NCBI RefSeq assembly: GCF_003966155.1
Contig: NZ_RXNS01000015.1
Span: 1-64,000 of the forward strand
Origin: Halomonas nitroreducens
GTDB lineage: Bacteria; Pseudomonadota; Gammaproteobacteria; Pseudomonadales; Halomonadaceae
Reading direction: 5' to 3'
DNA length: 64,000 nt
The position numbers and the translations under genes are program-made. Positions 1-8,179 of the stretch are shown one piece after another; positions within the stretch are counted from its first letter, which is position 1, and each line of letters begins with the position of its first letter. Below the pieces are notes generated by a model, which was not told where the DNA came from, made no database searches, and was given only the letters and a program-made list of their open reading frames with translations.

Positions 1-239
1 GCTTCGTGTTGCTGGTCGTGGTCAACAGCCTGGGGCTCATTCCCGAGGCGGTGAACGAGGGGATGTCGACCCTGTCTCGCTGGTGTCTGGTGACCGCGAT
101 CGCCGCGCTCGGCATCAAGACATCGTTCCAGAAGCTCGCGGTGGTGGGCTGGAAGCCGGTGATCCTGATGGCCCTCGAGACGCTGCTGCTGCTGGCCGTG
201 GTGCTCGGCGTGGTGATGCTCGGCGGCCTGGGAACCTAG
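1..239 (+). CDS. YeiH/UPF0324-family membrane exporter, C-terminal end (partial)
   Basis: Only the last ~79 residues are in the window; the reading frame is open from the first bases and ends at TAG 237-239. Two hydrophobic stretches can be seen, one around SRWCLVTAIAALGIKTSFQ and a C-terminal one rich in Leu, Val and Gly. The NSLGLIP and ALGIKTSFQKL segments and the ending with a last transmembrane helix fit the C-terminus of the YeiH (UPF0324, putative sulfate exporter) family of inner-membrane proteins. The substrate of that family is not firmly established. The start and most of the helices lie upstream of the window, so family assignment rests on a short piece. Confidence 0.7.
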   Translation, partial: FVLLVVVNSLGLIPEAVNEGMSTLSRWCLVTAIAALGIKTSFQKLAVVGWKPVILMALETLLLLAVVLGVVMLGGLGT

Positions 240-280
240 TGGTGTCAGCCCATCGGATACCGAGAAATCACAGCTGACCA

Positions 281-1954
281 CTACCTGCGTCTTTCCGAAT
301 AGCGCTGGCACCAAGCGAGATAGTCGGCGGCGGGGAGGGCCGGTGAGAAAAAGAAGCCTTGTGCCTGATCGCAGCCGAGCTGGCGCAGGATATCCGCCTG
401 CGCCGCTGTCTCCACGCCTTCGGCGGTCACCACCAGCTCAAGGGCATGGCCCACGTCGATCATGCAGGCCATCAGCTTGCGCGCACGCTCGTCTCGTTCC
501 AGGTTGGCGACAAAGACTCGATCGATCTTGAGCCCCGTAATCGGCAGGTGCTGTAAGTACTCGAAAGACGCAAAGCCTGTGCCGAAGTCATCGATACTCA
601 CGCCGATACCGATATCGCGAATGCGCTGGATATCGCTGCGTGCAGCGCCGAGGTCACCGATCAAGGCGCTTTCGGTGATTTCCACTTCCAGACGTTCAGG
701 GCGCACGCCAGCTTGCTCGACAAGCTCCAGGAGAAGATCATGCAGCTTCTCGTCATGCAGGTTATGCACGGAGATATTGATGCCGATTGCGCCCTCGCTC
801 CCGTCATGCATGGCAAAGGCACCGGCGGCTTGAGCAACGAAGCTGGTGACCGGGCCAATCAGCGAGGTGTTTTCCACCTTGGGCATGAACTGGCCAGGCG
901 GAATCAGCCTGTCGTCGTCTCCTCGCCAACGGATCAGTCCCTCGCATCCACAGACCTGGTCATCGCCCAGTCGAATCTTGGGTTGGTAATGCAGCTCGAA
1001 CTCCCGCGCGGCCAACCCGTCTCGCACCTGAGCGATCAGCTTGAGCGAGTCAAGAGTTCGCTGATCGAAGGTGGGGCTGAAATGCGTGTGGCTACGCCGT
1101 TGCCGGATAGCTGCCAGTTGCGCGATGCGGGCCTCTCGGAGTAGCTCTGTCGCCCTCGTCGCGCCGTTGCGCGAAATGGCACTCCCCATGACCAGCTGGA
1201 CGCGCACAGGCACTTGCTGAATCAACAGGTTGTCCTCGCCGACATCCATCAATCGCTGGCTGATAGGGTCGAGATCGGCCGGCTTGATATCCTTTAATAT
1301 CACCGCCAGCTCATCAAGGCTGATGCGGTACGCCCTGCTGCCGTCGCGAACCGCCTGACTCAGCCGAGTGCCCAGCGCCAGGATAAGCTGATCGGCGGCT
1401 TCCATGCCCAGGGCTTCGACAACGTCTGTCATATCGGTGATCTTGACCTTTATCACCCCGGTTCCAGTGACTCGCCACACCGACTGCGATAGACACTGGT
1501 CAAGATCCTCTTTGAGGGCGACCTGGTTGGGGAGTCCCGACTGGGGATCGGTACGGGCGATGACCCGGTGTTCGTTGGCCGAGCGGCGTCGCAGTTGGAA
1601 CAGCCAGCCGGCCACCCCGCCCAAGAGCAGATAGAAGGCAAACCGCGTCAGGTAGTTGGCCGTGCTCTGCTCGACGCTGAGGTGGGCGTCCTGAGGCATG
1701 ACGGCCATCAAGGCGCCGGCGAGGAAGGCGGTGATCAGCCCCCCGGGAAGCCTGTACCAGGAGGCCGCGGCCAGTACCGGGATCAGCATCAAGTAGGGGT
1801 AGGCGTAGGCCGTGCCGCCAGTGACGTAGACGATCGCCGCACCCGCGACCAGGAGCAGAGCCACTACACTGCAGCGCGTGGCATGACGACTGCCGATGAG
1901 TTGCATGAGGCGTTGCGACCATGCTGTCGCCTTCACGACACTGCTTGCGCCCAT
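281..1954 (-). CDS. Membrane-anchored EAL-domain protein with degenerate GGDEF domain
   Basis: About 557 residues. Two or three N-terminal transmembrane segments (roughly residues 25-65 and 100-120) precede a GGDEF-like region and a C-terminal EAL domain. The cyclase signature is replaced by SLDEL (about residues 212-216), so diguanylate cyclase activity is not expected. The EAL domain reads EGL instead of EAL but keeps the glutamate, and EITES, DDFGTG, LKIDR and TAEGVET are intact, so cyclic-di-GMP phosphodiesterase activity is plausible. I chose the ATG at 1954 because GGAGG lies 8 nt upstream; a GTG at 2020 would add 22 residues. It is monocistronic, convergent with the exporter. The sensed signal is unknown. 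Confidence 0.85.
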   Translation of the reverse strand: MGASSVVKATAWSQRLMQLIGSRHATRCSVVALLLVAGAAIVYVTGGTAYAYPYLMLIPVLAAASWYRLPGGLITAFLAGALMAVMPQDAHLSVEQSTANYLTRFAFYLLLGGVAGWLFQLRRRSANEHRVIARTDPQSGLPNQVALKEDLDQCLSQSVWRVTGTGVIKVKITDMTDVVEALGMEAADQLILALGTRLSQAVRDGSRAYRISLDELAVILKDIKPADLDPISQRLMDVGEDNLLIQQVPVRVQLVMGSAISRNGATRATELLREARIAQLAAIRQRRSHTHFSPTFDQRTLDSLKLIAQVRDGLAAREFELHYQPKIRLGDDQVCGCEGLIRWRGDDDRLIPPGQFMPKVENTSLIGPVTSFVAQAAGAFAMHDGSEGAIGINISVHNLHDEKLHDLLLELVEQAGVRPERLEVEITESALIGDLGAARSDIQRIRDIGIGVSIDDFGTGFASFEYLQHLPITGLKIDRVFVANLERDERARKLMACMIDVGHALELVVTAEGVETAAQADILRQLGCDQAQGFFFSPALPAADYLAWCQRYSERRR

Positions 1955-2140
1955 CTCCTTGGCCTCCGGATTGTTATCGCGACTCTGTACCAGATTAGAG
2001 GAGTATGAAGAACCTACCACGCGGTTGAGTGAGAAGAATAAACGCGCGACGGGAAGGGCGATGACGAATCTATCTGGGGAGCACTCGGGCGCTGTGCGTG
2101 GCAGGGGCTAGAGAGGTGCCGGTCAGGGGACAGGCGGATC

Positions 2141-2217
2141 TGGCGCCCTCTGCAGGATTCGAACCTGCGACCTGCCGCTTAGGAGGCGGCTGCTCTATCC
2201 TGCTGAGCTAAGAGGGC
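2141..2217 (-). tRNA. tRNA-Arg(CCU)
   Basis: The minus strand folds into a complete 77-nt cloverleaf: 7-bp acceptor GCCCTCT/AGAGGGC, D-arm GCTC/GAGC, anticodon stem GCCGC/GCGGC with loop CTCCTAA (anticodon CCT), T-arm GCAGG/CCTGC with loop TTCGAAT, discriminator G and an encoded CCA (complement at 2141-2143). It reads AGG arginine codons, which are rare in a genome this GC-rich. Confidence 0.97.
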
Positions 2218-2229
2218 GAAGTGGACGAT

Positions 2230-2258
2230 AGTATAAGCGTCTGAACCGGCGAGATAAA
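2230..2258 (-). promoter_or_regulatory. Predicted sigma-70 promoter of tRNA-Arg
   Basis: On the minus strand a -10 box TATACT (complement of 2230-2235) is preceded by TTTATC (complement of 2253-2258) with a 17-bp spacer. The -10 box ends 12 nt before the mature 5' end of the tRNA, which fits a short leader. Based on sequence match only. Confidence 0.5.
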
Positions 2259-2333
2259 CCCGCAGGCGCCGCGGTCCGTGAGCCGGCACCGCTTAACGGG
2301 TAGAATGGCCGCCAGTCCCTGTCCGGAAGCCCC

Positions 2334-3131
2334 ATGCCCGAGTTTTCCCCCTACCTGTCCCCGGCGGGCGACCGCCATTTCGACGGCCTCGCCGACAAGT
2401 TCGCCGGCAGCCTCTATGGCGGGCTGCGTGGCGAACTCCGCCTGGCCCTGCTCGACCGGTTGCTGCCCGAGATGCTGGACCTGCAGGGGCAGCCGGTCCT
2501 GGAGGTGGGGGGTGGCCTGGGACAGCTGGCCGCCTGGCTGAGCGACCGGGGCCATCCCGTCACCCTCACCGAGCCCGCCGGCGAGATGCTGGAGCGGGCC
2601 GCCGAGCATCTCGGCGACCGGCCGGTGGTCCGCCACCGGCTGCCGCTCCAGTCCCTGCCGGCGGCACTGCCCGGCCCCTGGCCGCTGGTCACCTGCCATG
2701 CCGTGCTCGAGTGGCTCGCGGATCCGCGGGCGGCCCTGGCGACCCTGGCCGGGCTGCTGACGCCGGGAGGGCAGCTCTCGCTGATGGTCTTCAACCGCGA
2801 TGCCCTGCGCCTGTCCAACGTGGTCAAGGGCAACCTGGCCAAGGCCCTGGACGATCGGCTGGAGGGCCAGGGGCGCCGCCGGCGCCTGACCCCCATCTCG
2901 CCGCTGACCCATGGGCAGGTCGTCGCCTGGGCCGAGGAGGCGGGCCTTTGCGTGGCGCAGGTGGCCGGGGTGCGCGTCTTCCACGATTACCTGCGCACGC
3001 CGCCGGAGGCGGCGGCGGATCGCCAGGCCCTGCTCGAGCTGGAGTGGCGCTACAGCCGCGTCGACCCGCACTGGCGGCTGGGCCGCTACCTGCTCTATAC
3101 CCTGATTCGCCCCGAGGAGCCCGCGTCATGA
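2334..3131 (+). CDS. cmoM: tRNA 5-carboxymethoxyuridine methyltransferase CmoM
   Basis: 265 residues, SAM-dependent class I methyltransferase (former SmtA family). It methylates cmo5U34 to mcmo5U34 in some tRNAs. The N-terminus has the family block DRHFDGLADKFAGSLYG, followed by the SAM motif LEVGGGLGQLAAWL (about 55-68) and a C-terminal GVRVFHDYLRTP. The stop overlaps the ATG of rsmC, so the two are translationally coupled. cmoA and cmoB, which make the substrate modification, lie about 10 kb downstream on the other strand. Confidence 0.9.
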   Translation: MPEFSPYLSPAGDRHFDGLADKFAGSLYGGLRGELRLALLDRLLPEMLDLQGQPVLEVGGGLGQLAAWLSDRGHPVTLTEPAGEMLERAAEHLGDRPVVRHRLPLQSLPAALPGPWPLVTCHAVLEWLADPRAALATLAGLLTPGGQLSLMVFNRDALRLSNVVKGNLAKALDDRLEGQGRRRRLTPISPLTHGQVVAWAEEAGLCVAQVAGVRVFHDYLRTPPEAAADRQALLELEWRYSRVDPHWRLGRYLLYTLIRPEEPAS

Positions 3132-4114
3132 GTGCCGAGACCCCCGTCTGTCAGCTGCTGGAACGCCAGGACGCCGATTATCGCGGCTGGCTGTGGGTCG
3201 CCCCGCCCCGGGACGGCTGGCTGGAAAGCGGCGAGGGGCGACTGCTCGCCGCCGACCAGGCGCTGCTGTCCGCCTGGCGGGCGCGGGGGCGGCCGGCCGG
3301 CTCGCCCTTCGAGGCGGAGATGCCGGCACCGCCGGGCGTGGTGCTGTTCTGGCCCAAGGCCCATGCCCTGGGCGAATGGTGGCTGCTGTGGCTGTGCGCC
3401 CACCTGCCGGTGGGCACCCCCTTGCAGGTGGTGGGGGAGCATCAGGGTGGCATCAAGCGGGTGCTCAAGGTCCTGGCGGCCCTGGGACTGGGCTGTCGCA
3501 AGGTGGACAGCGCCCGGCGCTGCACGCTCTTCGCCTCCCGGCTCGACCGGGTCGGGCTCGACCCGGAGGCGGCCTGGACGTCCTTCGAGGCCGAGGGACT
3601 CACGCTGGCCAGCCATCCGGGCGTCTTCGGCCACGGCAAGCTCGACGCGGGGACCCAGCTGCTGCTGTCCCGCTTGCCGGGTGTGCTGCCCGAGACGGGG
3701 CAGGTGCTTGACCTGGGCTGTGGCGACGGCATCCTGGCCGCCTGGCTGGCCCGGCGCGGACTTTCGGTCACCGCGGTGGACGTCAATGGCTTCGCCGTGG
3801 AGGCCACTAGGCGCAGCCTCGCGGCCAACGGCCTGGCCGGCGAGGTGAGGGCGGGGGATGTCTTCGCGGAGCTCGAGGGGCGACGCTTCGACGCCATCGT
3901 CAGCAACCCGCCCTTCCACCAGGAACGGGCCGTGGACTATGGCCCCGCCGGGCGGCTGATCCGAGGGGCGCCGGAGCATCTGGTGCCGGGCGGCCGGCTG
4001 GTACTGGTGGCCAACGCCTTCCTGCCCTATCCGGACCTGCTGGAGCGGGCCTTCGGCGGCTTCGAGATCCTCGCCGACGACCGTCGCTTCCGGGTCTACA
4101 GCGCCAGGACCTGA
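3128..4114 (+). CDS. rsmC: 16S rRNA (guanine(1207)-N2)-methyltransferase RsmC
   Basis: 328 residues. It has the two-domain layout of RsmC/RlmG: a degenerate N-terminal methyltransferase-like half and a C-terminal catalytic half with the SAM motif LDLGCGDGILAAWL (about 197-210) and the N2-guanine signature SNPPFH (about 259-264). The ATG at 3128 overlaps the cmoM stop (ATGA), which sets the start. Expected role: m2G1207 of 16S rRNA in the small subunit. Confidence 0.9.
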   Translation: MSAETPVCQLLERQDADYRGWLWVAPPRDGWLESGEGRLLAADQALLSAWRARGRPAGSPFEAEMPAPPGVVLFWPKAHALGEWWLLWLCAHLPVGTPLQVVGEHQGGIKRVLKVLAALGLGCRKVDSARRCTLFASRLDRVGLDPEAAWTSFEAEGLTLASHPGVFGHGKLDAGTQLLLSRLPGVLPETGQVLDLGCGDGILAAWLARRGLSVTAVDVNGFAVEATRRSLAANGLAGEVRAGDVFAELEGRRFDAIVSNPPFHQERAVDYGPAGRLIRGAPEHLVPGGRLVLVANAFLPYPDLLERAFGGFEILADDRRFRVYSART

Positions 4115-4158
4115 GGTGTCCCGTCGGCCGCCGGGAGTCCGCCGGTCGGCAACGGAAA

Positions 4159-4187
4159 GGGGCATGCCGATTGGGTCGGCATGCCCC
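4159..4187. terminator. Bidirectional hairpin between rsmC and EF-hand gene
   Basis: Perfect 12-bp inverted repeat GGGGCATGCCGA / TCGGCATGCCCC with a 5-nt loop. It sits between the convergent rsmC and EF-hand genes. There is no long T tract on the plus side; on the minus side it is followed by a few Ts. Confidence 0.6.
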
Positions 4188-4226
4188 GCGGCGGCCGGAG
4201 GCACCGGCCGCCGAGTTGAGTGTGGA

Positions 4227-4496
4227 TTATTCGGTCATCGACTCGCCTTCCATGCCGGTGCCTTCGCCTCCCATGGAGGACTTGGCGGCCTTGAATTCCT
4301 CCTCGCTGATGGCGCCATCGCCATCGGCATCTGCGCTCTTGACGTCCAGGCCGGCCGCAGCGGCCTCCTCGGCGCTGAGGGTGCCATTGCCGTCGGCATC
4401 CAGGTCGCTGAACTTGGCATGGCTGTCTGCTACGGCCCCGGCGCCGAAGAGCAGGGCGACGGCCAGCAGTATCGATGTCAGCAGGGTCTTGTTCAT
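4227..4496 (-). CDS. Small secreted EF-hand calcium-binding protein
   Basis: 89 residues. An N-terminal signal peptide (MNKTLLTSILL... to about VADS, residue 25) is followed by two EF-hand loops: DADGNGTLSAEE (33-44) and DADGDGAISEEE, each with the acidic residues at positions 1, 3, 5 and 12. The C-terminus is Gly/Met/Glu rich. The ATG at 4496 has GGAGGT about 7 nt upstream; a longer frame to 4571 lacks a signal-like start. It is predicted to be periplasmic or exported and to bind Ca2+; partner and role are unknown. Single gene, convergent with rsmC. Confidence 0.85.
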   Translation of the reverse strand: MNKTLLTSILLAVALLFGAGAVADSHAKFSDLDADGNGTLSAEEAAAAGLDVKSADADGDGAISEEEFKAAKSSMGGEGTGMEGESMTE

Positions 4497-4858
4497 GATG
4501 CACCTCCAGAGTGTCAGGTGAACACGTGGTTTGTGCTGCCACGAGCCGGGTGGCTCGCTGTCCTGAATCATGCCAACACCATGCCATGGGCACTATTTTT
4601 CCATTTAGGGCAATGAGTTGAGGTGCAGTGCCGAGTGGCGAGAGTCGGAGCGGCGACGTGAAAGGAGCCGGGACCGTCGGCCTGTGGCGACGCTCCCCTA
4701 CGTGCTTGGCCAAGCCGCTGTTACCGAGGGCTTCTTGGGTGTCGCCATCGAGCATCGGTCATGGCGGAGCTGGCGTTTGTGTGTCTACCGCAATGCGCTA
4801 CCGAGGCCATCCCGCGGCTGCTAGTCTGCCTGCAGACAGACATGGAGGGGGCGGCGAT
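4497..4858. other. Intergenic region between divergent EF-hand and SIMPL genes
   Basis: 362 bp between two divergently transcribed genes, so it must hold both promoters. An A/T-rich patch lies near 4589-4612. I see no RNA gene, repeat or convincing reading frame here. Confidence 0.4.
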
Positions 4859-5575
4859 ATGGCGGAAGGGCGCGTGTTGGGAGCCGGGGTGCTGGGCGGC
4901 CTGCTGGCCATCGGGCTGGTGTGGAGTGGCAGCCACCTCGAGGAGGCGGCATGGACCTGGAAGCAGGCCGACCGACGGGTCACGGTGAAGGGACTGGCCG
5001 AGCGTCAGGTGCCTGCCGACATGGCGCTATGGCCGCTGCACTACAGCGTGACGGCCGACCGGCTGGAGCGCCTGCAGGCCGAGCTCGCAGCGGACGAGGA
5101 GCGGATTCGGACCTTCTTGCAGGCGCATGGGTTTGCGGCAGAGAACATCAGCGTCACCCCGCCCAGCGTGCGAGACCTGCAAGCCGAACGGAACGGTCGG
5201 CAGGCGCCGCCCGAGGAGCGCTATCGTGCCGAGGCCACGGTGTTGGTCCGCACCCCGCGGGTCGCCGAGGTCAAGGCGGCCATGCCCGAGACTGGTGCCC
5301 TGGTGCGCGACGGCGTGCTGCTGTCACCCAATTACCAGTATCGCACCGAGTTCCTGTTCACTGGCCTGGAAGGCATCAAGCCCGACATGATCGCCGCCGC
5401 GACGGCCGATGCGCGCCGTGCCGCCGAGCAGTTCGCCGAGGATTCCGGCAGCGAGGTGGGGGCCATCCAGCGGGCCAACCAGGGGTATTTCTCGATCGAA
5501 GATCTCGACAGCTACACCCCGGACATCAAGCGCGTGCGCGTGGTGACCACCATCGACTACGCCCTGCAGGGGTAA
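4859..5575 (+). CDS. SIMPL-domain (DUF541) periplasmic protein
   Basis: 238 residues. An N-terminal membrane anchor or uncleaved signal (about residues 6-25) is followed by a DUF541/SIMPL domain: VTVKGLAERQVPADMALWPL at about 41-60, a central charged helix and a C-terminal strand ending RVRVVTTIDYALQ. The start at 4859 has GGAGGGGG upstream. SIMPL proteins such as E. coli YggE are membrane or periplasmic proteins linked to oxidative stress in some species, but the molecular function is not settled. Convergent with greB. Confidence 0.8.
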   Translation: MAEGRVLGAGVLGGLLAIGLVWSGSHLEEAAWTWKQADRRVTVKGLAERQVPADMALWPLHYSVTADRLERLQAELAADEERIRTFLQAHGFAAENISVTPPSVRDLQAERNGRQAPPEERYRAEATVLVRTPRVAEVKAAMPETGALVRDGVLLSPNYQYRTEFLFTGLEGIKPDMIAAATADARRAAEQFAEDSGSEVGAIQRANQGYFSIEDLDSYTPDIKRVRVVTTIDYALQG

Positions 5576-5599
5576 TCACAGGCCCCGGAGTGACATCTG

Positions 5600-6133
5600 C
5601 TAGGGCTGCCGATAGGCGATATCGGTAATGAGGTAGGTGGTCTCGCCGCCCGGGGCGGCCACCGTGGCCTCGTCGTCGAGCCCCTTGCCCAGCAGCGCCT
5701 TGGCCAGGGGAGCATCCACGCTGATCCAGTGCTTGGTGGTGTCGGTCTCGTCGTGGCCGACGATGCGCAGGTGCAGCTCCTCGCCGTCCTCGTCCTCGAG
5801 GGTGACGAAGGCGCCGAAGAATATCCGCTCGGTATCGGCGGGCAGCCGGTCCACCACCTGGAGTTCGTCCAGGCGCTTGGTCAGGTAGCGGATCCGGGCG
5901 ATCACCCGGTTCAGCTCCTTCTTGTTGTAGGTATAGTCGGCATTCTCGCTGCGATCGCCGAGGGCGGCTGCCTCGCCGACCTTGGTCGAGAGGGCGGGGC
6001 GCTTGACCCGCGAGAGGTGGTCGAGGATGCCCCGCAGGCGCTCGGCGCCCTCGGCGGTGATCAGGTTGCTCTTGGGCTCCTGGCGCGGGTCCTTGGCGGG
6101 ATCGCGCCAGCGGGTCATGTTGCGGCCTTTCAT
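5600..6133 (-). CDS. greB: Transcription elongation factor GreB
   Basis: 177 residues. GreB rescues backtracked RNA polymerase by stimulating transcript cleavage through the secondary channel. The N-terminal coiled coil carries the family stretch ALGDRSENADYTYNKKEL with the two acidic tip residues, and the C-terminal FKBP-like domain has RIVGHDE and HWISVDAPLAKALLG. It has about 15 extra N-terminal basic residues compared with E. coli GreB. I chose the ATG at 6133 because GGGGAGG lies 5 nt before it; an ATG at 6118 is also possible. Confidence 0.93.
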   Translation of the reverse strand: MKGRNMTRWRDPAKDPRQEPKSNLITAEGAERLRGILDHLSRVKRPALSTKVGEAAALGDRSENADYTYNKKELNRVIARIRYLTKRLDELQVVDRLPADTERIFFGAFVTLEDEDGEELHLRIVGHDETDTTKHWISVDAPLAKALLGKGLDDEATVAAPGGETTYLITDIAYRQP

Positions 6134-6282
6134 CCTCGCCTCCCCTGGGTCGAAGAGTCGAAACATACGCCATCCCGGCGCGGCTCGGCAAACCGGGAGC
6201 GGACTGGCGAATCAATCAAACGTTCGTTACATTCCTGTGAGGCGATCCTGCCCACAACCACCACAATGCCGAGGAAACCGCC

Positions 6283-6924
6283 ATGCCGAGACGCCACCTG
6301 CTGGCCGCCGCCGTCTGCCTGGGCCTGTCCGCCGCCCCCATCGCCCAGGCACTGGCCTGGGAGGACGATGTCTTCTCGCTGAAGCAGCGCTGGGAGCATG
6401 TCACCACCGCCATGGAGGCGTCGCGTCGCGAGGATGCCCTGTCGGCCCTGGCCGAGGAAGCCGAGGCGCTCGCCGAGGCCCACCCGGGGGCCAGCGAGGT
6501 ACTGATCTGGCGCGGCATCATCCTGGCCTCCCTGGCGCGGGAGGTCGGCGGCCTGTCCGCCCTGGGCGCCGCCAAGGAGGCGCGCCGGGTGCTGGAGCGC
6601 GCGGTGGCGCTGGATCCCGAGGGCCATCGTGGCTCGGCCTACGTGACTCTGGGCGCCCTCTATGATCGAGCCCCGGGCTGGCCGGTGGCCTTCGGCGACG
6701 AGGAGACCGCCGAGGCGATGTTCCAGAAGGCCCTGGCGATCCGCCCCGAGGGCATCGACGTCAACACCTACTATGCGGCCTACCTGGAAGCGGAAGGGCG
6801 TGAGTCGCAGGCCCTGGCCCATGCCCGACGCGCCGTGGCGGGGCAGGCCCGGGCGGGACGCGAGGCCTCCGACGAGGCGCTGCGCGTCCGGGCTCGGGCC
6901 ATGGTGGCGCGCCTTCAGGACTAG
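6283..6924 (+). CDS. Periplasmic TPR-containing protein
   Basis: 213 residues with a typical signal peptide ending near AQALA (residue 24). The rest is helical and contains TPR-like units, for example ARRVLERAVALDPEGHRGSAYVTLGALY and EAMFQKALAIRPEGIDVNTYYAAYLEAEGR described by their A-L-P spacing. It probably works as a periplasmic scaffold. Similar proteins are often annotated as hypothetical or TatT-like. No partner gene is evident: greB is divergent and nudF follows after about 140 bp. Confidence 0.7.
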   Translation: MPRRHLLAAAVCLGLSAAPIAQALAWEDDVFSLKQRWEHVTTAMEASRREDALSALAEEAEALAEAHPGASEVLIWRGIILASLAREVGGLSALGAAKEARRVLERAVALDPEGHRGSAYVTLGALYDRAPGWPVAFGDEETAEAMFQKALAIRPEGIDVNTYYAAYLEAEGRESQALAHARRAVAGQARAGREASDEALRVRARAMVARLQD

Positions 6925-7067
6925 TCCGCCCCGAGAGGCGCCACCGCGCCTTGACATTCACCCGCCGCAGACGGGCACCGAGGTCCGCTTCGGCCAGCGC
7001 ACGGCGACGGTTGGCAGCCCCTGCCGCGGTCATGATAATGGGGCATTCGCGAACACGGAGGCCCTGC

Positions 7068-7715
7068 ATGTCGGAGACCGATCACGCCAACCCGCCCGAT
7101 GCGCTGGCGGCCGCGCCCTTCGACGCCCAGGACGTGGAGCTGCTCGAGCGGCGCTGCCTTCACCAGGGCTTCTTTCGCCTGGAGGAGCTGCACCTGCGCC
7201 ACCGCCTCTTCGAGGGCGGCTGGAGCGGGGCGATGGTCCGCGAGGTGCACCAGCGCCACGACGCCGTCGGCGTCTTGCTCTACGATGTCGAGAGGGATGC
7301 GGTGGCACTGGTCGAGCAGTTCCGTGCCGGCGCCCTGGACGACCCCGACTCGCCCTGGAAGCTCGAGATCGTCGCGGGGCTGGTGGAGCGCGGCGAGAGC
7401 CTGGCCGAGGTGGCCCGCCGCGAGGCCGAGGAGGAGGCCGGCTGCCGGGTGGGGGAGCTGATCGAGCTGCACACCTACTACCCCAGCCCCGGGGCCTGTA
7501 ACGAGCGGGTCACGCTGTTCTGTGGCCTGGTCGACAGCCGCGGGCTGGGCGGCATCCACGGCCTCGACGAGGAACACGAGGATATCCGTGTCCACGTGCT
7601 GTCCTTCCATCGAGCCTGGGAACTCCTGCTGGCCGGGCGACTCGACAATGCCATGTGCCTGATCGCCTTCCACTGGCTGGCGGCGCAGCGGGCCTCACTG
7701 AGAGCAAGGAGGTAG
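7068..7715 (+). CDS. nudF: ADP-ribose diphosphatase NudF (Nudix hydrolase)
   Basis: 215 residues. It hydrolyses ADP-ribose to AMP and ribose-5-phosphate. The Nudix box is complete: GLVERGESLAEVARREAEEE followed by AG, around residues 104-126. The block YYPSPGACNERVTLFCG is typical of the NudF/TrgB subfamily. The start at 7068 has CGGAGG upstream. It heads the nudF-yqiB-cpdA operon, the same order as in E. coli. Confidence 0.92.
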   Translation: MSETDHANPPDALAAAPFDAQDVELLERRCLHQGFFRLEELHLRHRLFEGGWSGAMVREVHQRHDAVGVLLYDVERDAVALVEQFRAGALDDPDSPWKLEIVAGLVERGESLAEVARREAEEEAGCRVGELIELHTYYPSPGACNERVTLFCGLVDSRGLGGIHGLDEEHEDIRVHVLSFHRAWELLLAGRLDNAMCLIAFHWLAAQRASLRARR

Positions 7716-7716
7716 C

Positions 7717-8163
7717 GTGTCGAGAAGCGCCTACGTCACCGACCTGAGGACCCTGCAGGGCGAGTGCACCGCCAACTACCTGCGGTTGACTCGCCTGCTG
7801 GGGGACCTCGAGGCCGGCGAGAGCCGCGAGGTGGAACTGGTCAACCAGGGGCGCCGCCTCGGCGCCCTGTGCCTGAAGGTTCAGGAGCGGGCCCCCTACA
7901 CCAGCATCATCCGGGTCTCCCAGCGTGGGGTCCTCGACGCCGTGATCGATGCGCCCCGTATGCGGGTGCACCTCTATCACGACGTGCGCATGGCGGAGGT
8001 CACCGACTTCCAGCGCCAGCGCCACTTCGATGGCCGCTATCGCTACCCCAACGCCCGCATGCACCAGCCCGACGAGAAGCTCCAGCTGAACCGTTTCCTC
8101 GGTGAGTGGCTCGACCATGGCCTGGCCCACGGCCACTCCCTGGACCTGCCGGAACTGCCGTGA
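7717..8163 (+). CDS. yqiB: DUF1249 family protein YqiB
   Basis: 148 residues, single DUF1249 domain. It starts at GTG 7717, one base after the nudF stop, with AAGGAGG just before. The conserved block RVHLYHDVRMAEVTDFQ and the C-terminal YRYPNARMHQPDEKLQLNRF mark the family. The function is unknown; its constant place between nudF and cpdA suggests a link to nucleotide turnover. Confidence 0.88.
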   Translation: MSRSAYVTDLRTLQGECTANYLRLTRLLGDLEAGESREVELVNQGRRLGALCLKVQERAPYTSIIRVSQRGVLDAVIDAPRMRVHLYHDVRMAEVTDFQRQRHFDGRYRYPNARMHQPDEKLQLNRFLGEWLDHGLAHGHSLDLPELP

Positions 8164-8179
8164 GGAGCCCGTTGCGCTG

